Source: Mytilus galloprovincialis (lineage: Eukaryota; Mollusca; Bivalvia; Mytilida; Mytilidae). Taken from it: a DNA stretch of 64,000 bases. Made by a program: the position numbers and the translations under genes. A model generated the notes under the pieces. The model was not told the DNA's origin and searched no databases. It was given only the letters and a program-made list of their open reading frames with translations. This document shows positions 46,401-61,400 of the stretch, piece after piece. Each line of letters begins with the position of its first letter. Positions within the stretch are counted from its first letter, which is position 1. The DNA lies in assembly GCF_965363235.1 (NCBI RefSeq), contig NC_134841.1, forward strand, positions 30,285,440 through 30,349,439, written 5' to 3'.

Positions 46401-49400
46401 ACAGTTATCTCCCTTGCATGATGTGGTCCGATAACTCTGTGATGGGGCGAATTGGTTTAATTGGTCTCCCCAAATTGAGTTTACATTTACATTTTATACA
46501 TGTGCCAGCTAGATTAATATGTGTACTATTAAATTTAGATTCCACCACTGCATCAAATGTGATTTCGTATTTTTCCTCTTGAGGCAGATAAAATTTAAAA
46601 TTATTTAAACTTAACTGGGGAGAAATATTGTATAACACAAGATATGGTGGCGGAACCTATTTACTTTGTAATTTTTGAAGATAAGAAGATGAAGTTCTTC
46701 AGACAATATTTTCCATTGATTTTGATTTTTGTTTTGTATCATCTGTGAGACATAAGGCACAGTAAATTATCAAAATATTTTAAACATTGTATAAGGCTAT
46801 GACCAACTGAAGAACAAACTACAGTTTCATTAAAGAAATATAATTAACTTGTGATTTATCAAAACCAAATTCATGAATTTTTATATGACCGCAAAAAATT
46901 TTTTGCGTCGTATAATGGTATCATGTCGTTTGCGTTGTCGTCCAAAGACGCATTTAGTTTCCAGACAATTACTTTTGTTTTAGTGAATGGTTCTCTATAA
47001 ATTTTTACCAGAGGGTTGAATAGCGCTAAAGGAAGGTTGGGGTTGATTTTGGAGTTTATGGTCCCAATAGTGTAGGAATTAGGGGCCAAAAAGGGGCCCA
47101 AAATAAGCATTTTTGTAGTTTTCAAACAATAACTTGTGTTAAGTGTATGAATCTCTTTGAAATTATACCACAAGTTTCCATACCATGAAGGGATGGGTAG
47201 TATTAACTGGGGTTTGTTGCTAATTTTTTTTTGGAATTAGGGGCAAAAGGGCCAAAAAAGGGGGAAATCTAGGTTTTTCTAAGTCAATTTAAAAGCAGTG
47301 CACGGGAGATAATTCAAAAATATTTAACATAGAATGTTGGTTATGTTCTGATTTACCTTCCTTACATTTCTTGTAAATTATGTATAAAGAAATGTCAGGT
47401 TTTGGTCTAATTGCCAAAAAAAAAAGGGGGTGGTAGCAATTTTCATTATTTTTTTTTTTCAAATTTCTCAAATTCCAAATTTTTTAAAAGTTTGAAGAAG
47501 AAATCTTTTATTGCATAATATTGCACATTATATTTGTAAGATCTTGACATTGTTTTGTGTCAGAAACTCGTATTATGTCAAAAATTTGATCACAATCCAA
47601 ATTCAGAGCTGTATCAAGCGGTCATATAAAGCTGCGCCCTGCGGAGCACCTGGTTATTATATTGCTATTTTTATACCCATATCCTAAGAATTGAAGATAT
47701 ACACTATTCACCATGTCTGCCTGTTTCTCTAAAAATATTTCTGTCACACACTTCTAAGGTACTACGTACAGAACAGAATGACTTCATATTTGGTAGGCAA
47801 GTTGACAGTGTAAAATTGTACTGTGAGAGCACTTTTTGAACTCCTAATGCAATTTGCTGATTCTTTAAAATTTTTTAATTTTTTTAATTATTTGATAAAT
47901 TAATTGTGACACGTTTCTCCATCAAAAGTTGATCAGAATATAAATTTCATATATGATCATCAGCTTGACTGAAAATTAATGGTCCATAAGTTCTCACAGG
48001 TGGAAGTTATTCAGGTTACTTCAAAAACTAGTTATATATATCTAGCTTCAGGACACATACATTTGGTCTATAATTAGGTGGTGCCTTGTTACATATTGTC
48101 CTGATTCCATAACCTTATCCTTTGACCTACATTTTGTACACTAGGTAAATGTATTTTTAAATTTATTGGTTACTTGTAATGTATGATAGTCATATGGTTC
48201 ATAATGGTTGTCAAATAAATTTCTAGTCCTAAACTTTGAAGCTCTCTTCCATCTAAATAGCAACAGTGAAAATACATGTACTTGTATATATGTGCATTTA
48301 TGTGTTTATAAATAAATGTACATGTAGATAATGTATTTTGTAAACACTGCATAATTGATACACCATCAGATGAGAAGTGAATTATTATAAATTATTTATT
48401 GTTAGGAATGAAGTGCAATCCAATTTATACAAAAGAACATCAATGATTTTGCACATTCAATTATTTGCATAGTTGTTTAAATATTCTGTATTTTGAAACC
48501 TTCTGGTTATAAATTTACTAGAACTGTGTGTGTATCTATAGTTTTGATCAGTGGTGTAATATTTATTAATGGGTGGTGAAAAGAAGAAATTTAAAAGATT
48601 TTAAAGATTTTATTCAACCATAACATTCTTTGATAAAGTTATCTATCAATAGAGCCATCTGCATGTAAACCTAGCAGTTCATTTACATGTTCCATTTTGA
48701 TAGAATAACTCAAAACAAAACAGCCTTCAATTTAAGCCATTGGTATAGGTCTGGTTTCAGAGGTCTTCATGTTTAGGTATATGCTTGGAATAAATCTTCT
48801 CATGATATAAAATGGATAACTTTGGAATGGCAGAATACGATCTGTGCAATGTGAAAAGTCGGTTAAAATCAGTGCAAACTTCTTGGTATTCTAATTACCA
48901 CTTTGTAGTTGAATTGTGCCATCAAGATGAAGTTAAACCTTTTTTTATTGAGGCGTATTTCATTCATAAATCTCCTTGACATGTGTTTTTGAATGTTTGT
49001 AATCTGTGAATTTTTTACCATGTCATTAGGACAATTTACACCCACACTCTGTGGTGACAGATCAATACTCTATAAAACGACCAAGTCAACTGATTATAAA
49101 ATTACATTCTTTCTTCATCCTTTCAATGTTCAGTTCATTTATATGTGATCTAGGCATGTGAGATATATTTTGATGTAAATTTCTGGCAGCTTGAATATAT
49201 TTTTGGAGGGCAGGCTGTCATAAAAATAGGCTTAAATATTTATGAATTGAAAAAAAAATATATCGGTGAAATTGCACAGTGGTTGATTAAAGTACATTGA
49301 TTATTGTCATACATCTGTTACGATGGTTTATCTTGGTCATTGACCTATGACATGAAATAACTAAATTTAATTATGAATTTTATGGCAATACACAATGAAC

Positions 49401-52400
49401 CTTCATTTATTTGTATTCCATGATTATTAAAATAAAATTATCCGTGATATTTTGTTATTATAAACCATGAGAGACACAAGATCGACTTTATTAAAGATGT
49501 GCAAACTGTTAGTAAACTTCTCTCTAGTGTAGTATTTTTATATTGGCATTATGTTTTCTGGTCTGTGCATCCGTTTGTTTGTTGATCTGTCTCCAGCTTT
49601 AGGTTAAAGTTTTTGGTAAAGGTATTTTTTGATGAAGTTGAAGTCATATAAACTTGAAACTTAGTACACATATTCCTTATGGTATGATCTTTCTAATTTT
49701 AATGACAAATAAGAGTTTTTGACCTCAATTTTACGGTCCACTGAACATAGAAAATGATAGTGTGATTTAGGCATCCCTGTACTATTGACATATTCTTGTT
49801 TATTCTATTTTTATATGACTGCAAAAATTTTTTGCGTTCGTATAATGGTATGATACATTTGTTGTCCTGACAATAACTTTAGTTTAAGTTAATGGATCTC
49901 TATGATATTTTATAAAAAGGTTCAATACCCCTAATGAAAGATTGGGATTGATTTTGGGGATAATGGTCCAAACCATTTTCGAATTAGGGGCCCAAAAGGG
50001 GCCATAACAAGTATTTTTCTACTTTCAGGATATCAACTTGTGTAATAGTATTTCATTTGCTCTGAAATTGTACCACTATGTTTAATACTATAGGTAAAAA
50101 TTTTGGATTGATTTTGGGGGTTGTGGTCCCAAAGGGTTAGGAATTACAGGCAAAAAAGGGGGCCCAAAATAAGCATTTTTGTAGTTTTCAAACAATAACT
50201 TGTGTTTAAGTGTATGAATCTCTGAAATTATACAACAAGTTTCCATACCATGAAGAAATGGTTAGTATTGCTTTTGTGTTTTTTGGCTCAAAATGATTTG
50301 GAATTAGGGGCAAAAAAAGGGAAAAAAAATTGGTTTTTGGTCAATGGACAATTAGACAATTTAAAAGCAGTGTAAGGGAGGTAACTCAAAAATATTTAAT
50401 ATTCTTCAATCTTTTTTTTCTCAAATCCAAATTTTTGAAAAGTTTAAGAAGAAACCTCCAATTGCACAATATTGCGCAATAGATTTGTAAGATCTTGACA
50501 TTTGTTTTGTGTCAAAAAACTCATATTATGTCAAAACATTTGATCACAATCCAAATGCAGAGCTGTATCAAGCTTGAATGATGTGTCCATACTTGCCCCA
50601 ACTGTTCAGGGTTCGACCTCTGTGGTCGTATAAAGCTGCGCCCTGCGGAGCACCTGGTTCTAAATTTGGAGAGATTTCTGACAAAATATCCTGAATTTGT
50701 TTGATAGTTTCTATAAGTATAAACAATGTTGCTGGTCTGTTTGTAAGTTTATGACTTTAATGTAGAAGGTTTTGGTCAGTCAGGTCACACCTAAGATTAT
50801 CCTCACCCCCAAAATTTTGTATTTTACTCTTCTAATAAAGATATAAACAAATATTATGCCTACCCATGTCAGAATGAACATAGAATAAAGATGAATTTTG
50901 TCAAGTCTGTGCACTTTATAGCTTACTATAACAGACTATACTTTAAGGTACCAGTATGGGTTTTGTTCATTGTGGAAGACTGTACAGTGCCATAATGTTA
51001 TTTACAACCTCTTCTTTTGGTCCCTAGTGGGAGGTTGTCATTTTCAATCATACCACATCTCTTTATTTATATAGAACATGACATAGAAGATTTATTTCTT
51101 AATTATCAAATAATAGGTCATCTATATTTGGATCATATATATGTGTCATAGAATAGTTTGACAGAAGTCAAATGATTCTCAATCAGTTTACATGTATGTT
51201 CATCCAGGCCCTTATACGGTTTCAAATTATTGCTGTCTGATATATATATATATATACAGCTTGAAATCCATGTTCTGGTTTTCTTGAAACTGTAATTTGA
51301 CTAGGTTCAAAATATATTTGGCAGACAATAGTTTTAATGCAGACATAATAAGACATTTCTTTATCATTCTTTTTGTTTGTCATGAAAGATTTGTGGAGAA
51401 CAATGCATGTTATGTGAAAGATAATAAATTATACCCGTATATGCCCACTGTGGTCCTAGTTTGGAAATATAATGTAGTGTATTGTTCTGATTTTAGTGTG
51501 AAAGGGGAGAGTATTGAATTAAAAGCATATTTGCAGACTTACACCCCCTTTAAGCTCTTTTAGAAGCAACTCCGTAAAAATTTATCTCATTGTTACATGT
51601 GTAAGTTAAGGCTGATCTCTTTACCAACCAAATAAGGCCTTCAGTTCCTGTGAAATTAAGTACTATTGTCTTCCTCTCCCCAAAAGTCAACCCCAATTTA
51701 CTGATTCATATATTAATTTCTTCAGGTGAAAACAGATTCCTAGTAGAAGTTAAATGCTCAACAATCAATCAATCAGTACTGTTTATCTCCTCTTGGGAAT
51801 AGCATTCTGTTTACATTTTATGTTACTTTTTTGTTTTCAATCACAGTGTTGAAGGCCGTACCTTGACCTATAATGGTTTACTTTTATAAATTGTTATTTG
51901 GATGAAGAGTTGTCTCATTGGCACTCATACCACATCCTCCTATACCTATATTTATTTATATATTATAGAATTAAAATATATTTCATGCTGTTTGGACTTT
52001 GGTCAAGTTAAACATCTGAGTTAATATTTATGGTATATAAGTTGTTAGATTGCTTAATTTTGTGTTTAGAATTTTGAATTTGATGAACCTCAGGGCAGGA
52101 ATAGGTCACTGAGTTTATTTCATCTGTTAAATCCTGGTTAGTTTTCATATATGTAAGATGATATAGATTCACTGTAGTGCGGTGCTCAGTTGTGATTATC
52201 AGTTCTATACTGTTGTAGATCTACTGAAGTGTTGTGCTCAATGGTGATTATCAGTTCCTACAACATGTGAAAGTTTGAAGTGGAATCTGAATTCTTAACT
52301 TTAACCAAACAAATATATCTGAAAAATGCTACTTCATTATAAACCAGTATATACCATACTATCGCTGCTTATGTCTAAAGACTTTATCGAAAAGGATATT

Positions 52401-55400
52401 ATGAAACCTTTGATATAATGATATATACCTAGAATGCATGCAAAATGTACACAGCAGATCACAAAGTCTCACAAGCATGTAACCCTACAGAACCACATCT
52501 GTCAATCTAGACCATACTTCCTTCTTATCCCTAGGTATTGAATGTCAGCACTTGGAGTGAAGTCTGAAAATACACCCCAATAGAACATGGCATTCAATAT
52601 ACACCAATGGCCACTGACCTAGGCCAAAATGACTGAAGGCCAAATGCTAAGGTTTTTTTTTTCAAAAGCCCTTTGCTTGAAAGATTTTTTTCTGATTCCA
52701 TGCTATCTGACACTGCAGTAAAAGGACCTATAACTTATTGATTGAAAAATTGATTATCCAGTGTAAAATATAAGTGTGAATTCATTGATAGGAAGATGTT
52801 TTACACCAAGGCCCATTATTAAATTGTTAAGTAAAGAATATGAATCGTTGCCAGAGAAAAAATACTAAAGCAATGTTTATTTTTAATTAAAATTAGTGTT
52901 TATGAATATGCATAATTATATATGAAAGAATGTGAATAAAGTCAATAAAGAAATGTTCATAGGTGATAGCATAGATGATCATAACTTTTGTTTCTTTTGT
53001 AGAACAAATTCAGATTCTGCCATACACACCAGTACAATGGGGCCTTCAGACTTGGACCATATGAGCAGCCCTACCACACCTCCAGCACATAGAAGAAGTA
53101 TGTATAATAAAAGCTTCTAGTATTCTTAGATCATTGTACCAATCATCTGCGACCCTCAAGCTTTATGTTGGCTTCCAAAATGAATAAAATTTGAAAAAAA
53201 GTATATTTTCAGGTAAAATATTACTGTTTCGAATAATATTGAAGAAACAAAAAACCTCTTACAGTCCCTTCTTACCTTTAACAGTTGTGACTGACCTAAA
53301 TTTGTAGCTTTTTGCAGGATAGGCCATACAAATTGGCACATTTCTCTTATTGTTTCTTTTTTATCACACACTGTGCAGTATAATATTAAATTCGATTATT
53401 TGAATTGATTTTCAAGGAGGCATTTCCCCCAACTTTGTACCCTACTCTTCTTAACAGTCTGGGGGAAGTGGAGGGACCTACCCAAGAGTTGACCTTAAAC
53501 AACTAAAGTTTGCTTGCCAATAACTTTTACCTGCATTAGATTTTTCTTCAAGCAAACTCTCAGATTTTGAGGTTATTTTTGAACGAATAAAGATCTATTA
53601 CCGTTAAAATATTGCATTCCCTGTGTTGATATTTTTAGAAAAAGTTTTGTGTCAAATACAAAAAGCATTATTTGTTTAATGGTAAAAGTAGTATTTATGC
53701 ATGGTTTTTTATTGGCTGGTTAAATTATCATATTATTTATGTTTCATTTGAAACAATTCTAAAGAAAACTGATATGTGATTTGTGATCCTTAACAAACTT
53801 AGACACAGAAAATCTTATATTACCATGTAATTTTCTACTAGACTTAAAACTTAATGTAAATTTTCCACTGATCTGAATTGACAATTTTATTTTTGAATGA
53901 CCTTGGATGTTTTTGTTTGTTTACTTTGTACATTATAAGCAAAGGATACATGTTATTATGTGTGGGCACACATTAGGGAGACAGCAACCAATCAAAATAA
54001 AGCATAATGGTTTACTTTTACAAATTGTGACTTGGATGAAGAGTTGTCTCATTGCCACTAATACCACATCTTCTTATATCTATAGATTAAAATAAAGACA
54101 TTAAAAAGTCTTCAGTGATTAACAATCACATATACCATATGAGTATAGCCTTGAGTCTAGACAAGCATCTATACCTTTACCCTATAGCTCTAAGTCCAAA
54201 CAATTTGTAAACCTATCAAAGAGCAGCCCTCAACTACACATTCCAGATAGACTCATTGTAGATCAGTTAGGATGAAAGTGAGAATAACATTCATTCACAT
54301 TTAGTCTGGTAAGAGAGTCGGCAAGTGGTAATTGTGATGGAATTCTTCAGTGTCAATAAGAAGCCCCTCAATCATCAACGTAACAAGCCTAAATGATATC
54401 TTATAAATACAATACGTGTGTTATGATAGTCATTGCCTGCTGGTCCTCGCATGACAAATGTAATTTATAGGGAAATCCTATGAAATGTGTTCCTCTTGAT
54501 GCTGACATCTGTATCAGTCTTTAAGGTTTCCCCACAGAGTTTCATTGAGATAAAATTGTTCTGGATTTTATTCCCTTTGTATTAACCGATATTATTGAAA
54601 TCAGGAAGTGATTGTTGATAAATGACACAGACTAGAACAATGCTTGTAATAACAATAACTTACAAAATACATATTGATATTTCCATGTGTACATGTATTT
54701 TGTTAACCTGATTAATCATGGATTTAAATCTTTATTATTAAATTAACATGATTTTTTTCAACAAATCAAATGTACATATCATGGAATATATTGATGATAA
54801 TCAAAATAACAAATCTGTAGAACTTATATATATATATTTGTTCTGATTTGATAAGGAATTAAATCTGTTATCCCAGATTAACGAATAGATTTTAATCACA
54901 ATTTCGTACATTTTATCTGTTATCATAAATTATAGAAATCACTGATCAGGAATAAGGAAAATATGATATAACTAATGCTACAGATTTGTATCACTAATTT
55001 ATTCCTTGACAAATTATAACAATTTTAATATTAGATCACAATATTTCTAATTTGTGACATCAAATTCCAAAAATAGTTTAATGAAGATCCTGAATGGGCT
55101 TCAGCAGGTATCAAATATTGTGTTATATAAAACAAATCTGCTTTCATACTACATGCTATCAACATATATGCCTGTGTAGTGAGACTTTTGATTTGATTTT
55201 TTTTTTTTTTACACATTTTTTTAGCACCACTTTTGGGGTTATTTTGTTGCGGCCAGATTTTATTGGTAGAGCAAGCAGGAGTGCCCAGTGTAGACCACAG
55301 ACCTTCAATAGGAAAACTGATGATCCTAGTCCATTAAGGTTGGGGTTGAGTGCACCTGCACGAGGGGGTTGAACTCACAATCTCAGTGTTGACTGGCTAG

Positions 55401-58400
55401 TATTTACAGTAGTAATTACTTAGACCACTCGCCACTGAGGCCCCTGAAGTGTGAAATGATAAATCTCTGAAACTTGTAGCAGAATCTCTACAATTGAAGT
55501 TTTCCTACCCTACTCCTGCCTCTTAGTGTAAAATATGGTGAAGCATTCATTTACTTAAATGATAGGTTTAAATATATTCTTTTACAGTTCTAGAAGTTGT
55601 TGGAGGAGACCATGGCGATCCAATGAAAAATTACTGGGATGCTAAAAAGGTAAATACATATTTTTTAATAAATAAATATAAACAGGGACAAAGTATACTT
55701 TAGAAATAAGATGTGGTGTAAATTACATTTGTACAAGGATATAAGTAATTATAGGGCAGCATACAGCCTTAAACAATGAGAAATACCATACTGTATAGTC
55801 AACTATATTTATACTGCATACAGTGCTATAATTTTTATGGAAACAGCTATTTTAAATCCCTATTTGAAAATACAGAGGGAGCCATGTACAACAACAATCT
55901 ATAAACTCTTATTGCTGTTCATAAAACTTTATTTCTCTATAAAGGTGACAAATGTGAATTGTTGGGGGTTTGAATCATTTTAGATTTAATTTATATACGT
56001 GACTGTGTATATTAACAATAAAAATGAGTGAAATACTAACGGTTTTGTTTTTCACTCATTTTTATTGTTAATATACACAGTCACGTATGTTGAATTATAG
56101 TGTTTTGTTTATATTATGATATTCAGGATTTTGGATTAAAATCAATCGACCAAAACTTACCTGTATTATTACTGATCTATTTTTACACCTTATACATTAT
56201 GTATCAGTATTGTTAAAACTTGTGACACTTGAAGAAGGCCATTTGTTGAGCCGAAATATTTGTCAACACGATTTTATAACAACATTTTCGTATTATTACA
56301 TCTTATATCAGTACCGTTGTGCAAATCTTTAGACTGATATATATATATAAGCCTATAGAAATATAGAAATTCATATTTCGCCAAACATTGAAGTTTGTGA
56401 TTCACCTATATCAACGAAATCAACAAATTTTGGCATCCCCCAAATAAAAATAATCTACAGTAAATTATCTCACATCTTTCTCCTCATAATGTGTGACATC
56501 TTTATGATAGATTACTGTGCTGACTGTCAATAACAAACTAGGATAATAAAAACATTGATATTTACACAGATTTTTATTCAAATCTATTATATATCTTATA
56601 AATAAATTTTACAAACACATTCCAGAGAAATCAATAGTACAAATGACAAGTTTGTATTCAATAAAGTAAAAAAATGTATCTTGTTGATTGTCTATGCTAA
56701 TACACTCATAATATGCGATGAACTCCTATTTCAATTTTTACATTTCATATCCCATGGATAGTAAACAATATCCTTGATTTCTATTTAAATCAAATCTTCA
56801 ATACAAATCTACTATCAAGGTCATTAAGTTCAAAAACGAGCATGAAAAGTACAACTTAATATCCTTTAAATTATCACCAAAAAATCAATAACGTGACATG
56901 ATTTACCATTGATATCTAATAAATCATCTTTTATCATGGAAAGTCATACAATTTTAAACTTTAGGACTCTTTTGTTGTCAAAATAAATATGAAGTTTGTT
57001 TACAAGTGTACTGGTGTGGTTATAGCAGTTACCGATGATTAGTGTGTATAAACATCACAAGTAGAGTTCACATGTCTCCATGCACATTGTTTTTGTCATG
57101 AATAATGTAATTTATTGTGAAGTAAATGTGAAATATAAAAGTACAGTATGAATTAAGTTAGAGTTATATTTCCCCATAACTTGTTTCTGTTTAATGGTAA
57201 CCATATTGCACTGGTAAGCAATTGAAAATATGAATTAAAAAGATTGTTTATAATTCTGTCAGTCTACATGTACCCACTGTTGTCTGTCATTGTACAAGTA
57301 CCCATACTCATTCTGTCAGGATACATGTTCTCACAGTCGTTCTATCAATATACATGTACTCACAGTCATTCTGTCAGTATACATGTACTAACAGTCGTTC
57401 CGTCAGTATACATGTACCCATAGTAATTCTGTCAGTAAACATATACACAGTCATTCTGTCAGTTAACATATATCCCCCGTTGTTCTGTCAGTAAACATGT
57501 ACTCACAGTTGTTCTGTCAGTAAACATATAGGCACAGTTGTTCTGTCAGTAAACATATACCCACAGTTGTTCTGTCAGTAAACATGTACTCACAGTTGTT
57601 CTGTCAGTTAACATATACCCACAGTTGTTCTGTCAGTAAACATATACCCACAGTTGTTCTGTCAGTAAACATATAGGCATAGTTGTTCTGTCAGTAAACA
57701 TGTACTCACAGTTGTTCTGTCAGTAAACATATACACCTAGTTGTTCTATCAGTAAACATGTATCCACAGTAATTCTGGCAGTATACAGGTGGCATCACTT
57801 ATATTGTTTCAAAGTTATGCCCCTTTGCAAAGAGAAAATCACTGAATTTTTCATTTCTGTTATCCACTAAGTTTGCCTCTACCAAATGTTTTGAAACTTA
57901 TACACAATGCACATTACCAGAAAACACAGATCAAGTTTGAAATTGGATAGCATCACTTTAAACATTCTAGAGTTATGTCCCTTTATAATCTTATATGCAA
58001 GAGGGGCATCATCTGTGTCCCATGATAGGATACAGATCCCATCTATTTTTGCTTAATGATGAACAGCACAGACTATGTTGAACAGTAAATTGTTGTTTGC
58101 CTTTTTCTAAAATTATGTTGATGCCTTGTTTTATGAATCTTCAATGGTCTATAAGTTGGTATTCAGCCAGGAAATGCTCTGAATTCCAGGATAGTAAATT
58201 TTATGTAGCAGCTCAAAACAGAAATATACATATGAATGTTATATTAATATCTCATTTCAGTTACAGTCCAGACCCAAGTCTTGTGAAGTACCTAACATTA
58301 AGTAAGTAAACTTTATAATAAAATGCCAGTGGGCTTTCGACAAGGAAGAAAGAGGAATTGTCACAATGTAGATAGTTCCAAGTGCAAGAAATATTCTGTA

Positions 58401-61400
58401 ATATTATTTCCATTGGAACAAATATTACAGTATTCTTCAACAACATGACTCTTTCCAACCTACAAAGTTGGGTAGGAATAATTTTAACAATGGGATTTAC
58501 TTTCATCTAATAAACAAGCATGGTTGCTAAAATTAGTTCTTGATTCTTTATGAATAAATCAAGGTGAGTCTTTCAGACTCTTTACAGCCTCCAGTTTTAG
58601 GTTTTATTGATTCTTTCTGTACATGTATTTGTGTTAATATTTTAATCCGTATAAAGATGGAATACAGAAAGTTTATTATGAGGAGCTGTTCATATCACAG
58701 ATTTACTATTTTAATACATGATACTAAGGGGGGATCCAGCCAAATTTAAAAAAGGGGGTTCCCAACCTAGGAGAAAGGGAAAAGGGGGGGTTCCAACTAT
58801 ATGTCCCCATTCAAATTCATTGATCGTCCAAAAAAAAAGGGGGGTTCCAACCCCTGGATCCACCACTGATACTTATAAGAATAAATAACTGCCTTGATTG
58901 CTTTGTGGTAGCATGCTGGCCTCCAGTGAAGTAGATTGTGGGTAAGGAACCCCAGTCAGGTCAAAAAGACTTGTTAATTGTTATTTGTTGCTGCTTAGCA
59001 CGCAGCATTTAGGAAAGAGTAAAAACTTGTTGGCTGATACTGTGGATTAATTTATTTTTGTGGGTGCCAATTTTCATGGATTTAGGAAAAATTACAAGTA
59101 GGTGGATATTTGATTTCGTGTTTTTTTTTAAATATGCATACAAGCAAATAGGAAATTTGAGATTGTTGTATATTTAAATGTGTGGTTTACCTGTACCCAC
59201 GAATTTCACAAAAATTGGTATCCAACGAATAATAATGAAACCATAGTAGTCAAAATAATGTGCCTGAGGGACATTGCAGACTGTTACATTGTGGACTAGC
59301 ACATTAAAAATCTATCTCTGCCTTTTGATCATATTCCTACCACATAAACAGATACGGTACATGTTCTCTTCCTAAAACTGCCTTTGATTGGCCACTGGAC
59401 ATTAAACAACCATCCATCATTATCATCTAAAAATAAAATGTGGTTTATGATTGGTGCTGTATATAGATGTTTTATGTCTGTTTTTTGTAAATTTTAATGA
59501 TAAAACAAGGAAAATTTACTTCTTACACAACTTAAATCATCAATTGTGTTTTTGCCTGTAAATTTTGTCTTCATCCTCGAAGGAATGTAATGTTATTACC
59601 TACAAAGTATAGAGGATGATTTAATGTTAATCTATTGTGGAAGTTTTTTAGACAGATACACTCCTTGGATTGCGAATTAACTTTAAGAGACCACAATTTA
59701 TATGATATATTTATTGCAGTGTTTCCTCATTGGAAGGATTTAAGATTGATGTTTACGTAATTAGGAATTTTTAATGCCACAGGGCATACATACATTGTAC
59801 TTACATACAGTACATGAATCATGAGTGCAGATGAAATCTAATCAACAAAAGATGGTCAAAATTAAAAGAAAAAAAGAATTGTGTATTTTTCAATATGTTA
59901 ATCTTTTGAAAATGTTAGAATCTAATTAACACTTTTAAATATGTCTTTCAATCATAGAGTCTAAGAAAAAAAGTGAACAAACATAAAAATCATGAGGAAC
60001 TTGTCAGACTAGGAAATAACAGACACTGGTGACCACAAGATACATGTATTTCCTGGTGTGCATACACGTGCTTAATACATACAATTTCTGTAATTAATTG
60101 TACCTTTTTTGTGTGTATTTTTTATGCCCTCGCCATAGTTGAGGGGGCATTAAGTTTTACCCATGTCCATCTGTATGTCCTTAATTGGTTTCCCTTCTCT
60201 AACTTTAGTTTGCCTAAACCTAACATTATGGAATTTATACACAATGCTTAGTACCATAAAACACGGATTAAGTTTGAATTTTGGTGGTGCAATTTTACCA
60301 TTCTATAGATATGCCCTTTAAAATTGAAAAAAAAAATGCTGATTTAACGTTTCCACTCTTTAACTGTCATATGCCTAAACCAATTGTTGTGAAACATATA
60401 CACACTGCTTTTTATCATAAAACACAGATCAAGTTTGAATTTTGGTGGCATGACTAATACAATTCAAGAGTTATGCTCTACAAATTATGGAAAATTGTTG
60501 ATTTTTTGGTTTCTGTTCTCTTTACTTAAGTTGCCTCAACCAAATGTTATGAAACTTATACACAATGTTTATTGCCACAATACACAGATCAAAGTTGAAT
60601 TAAAGTAAGCGTCAATTTTACAGTTCTAGAGTTAAATCCTTATATATTGTTGAATGCAAGCAGGGGCATGATCTGTGTTTCATGGACACATTCCCCATTT
60701 ATTTTGTCATGACTAGATCATAATGAGCAATATTTATACTTGAAATATTTTGTAAGGTGAAAATTTTAATGAATTTATTTTTTTAAAAGTAAATTATTTC
60801 TGTAAAGTATTATTCTACTTTTAGCATTTATCCAACAGAAGAAGAAAATCATATAGGGCAAATGACTCATCTTCCAATCACCAGTAATACTGGTTCCTTG
60901 CCAGATTTAACTGTAGTCCATTTCCAGTCACCTCTTACAACACCAATCGATGCTGAAGAAGCTTATGGCTGTTCTCAGGGAAATCTTTCTCCCACAAGTG
61001 CTCACATGCAGGGTATGTGCCCTCAGCCTGGTAGTCCTACACAACAGAGCCCCAACCAAAGGCGACGGCCAGGTGGCCATCCTAGTCCACTTGTGTTGAG
61101 TGGTGGACCTCAGTCTCCTCAAATGAGAATGCCACACTCTCCTCCAGGCAGTGTAAGTAACAATATTGTCATCGTTTTATTCAGTGTATGTAACAATATT
61201 GTCATGCTTTTATTCAGTGTAAGTAACAATATTGTCATGGTTTTATTTATCATTGTTGTTGTCAGTAGCAAATGTAGCCATGTACATAATTAAAAAAAAT
61301 ATTAAAGTAACGGATGTCTCTTGCATATCAAGTCAGATTCAATATTGAAGCCAAAATTCTGTGGATTCTTTTATTTTGGTGTGTATAAATTAGATTTTTG

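Larger units (their letters stand above)
42717..53002. other. CRTC: CRTC intron 5, 10.3 kb, repeat-bearing
   Basis: Holds the tandem array at 45062-45655, the paired dispersed repeats at 46879 and 49806, and tail repeats at 44575, 51003 and 51845. A hairpin at 43488-43573 (GGTGATTCACTCT / AGAGTGTAATCACC) and an inverted pair at 46008-46092 (TTGGTCATCTCAA / TTGAGATGACCAA) are also visible. Confidence 0.5.

Noticed and set aside
46871-47173. 100-codon minus-strand ORF
   Set aside because: Lies entirely within the dispersed repeat at 46879-47658; the second copy of the repeat does not keep the frame.
55094-55372. 92-codon ORF ending in [11 protein letters not shown]
   Set aside because: Runs through the poly-T end and body of the SINE at 55195-55443 in antisense.
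57255-57790. Regular short repeats resembling a CRISPR array
   Set aside because: Head-to-tail 29-bp units without spacers; a eukaryotic minisatellite.
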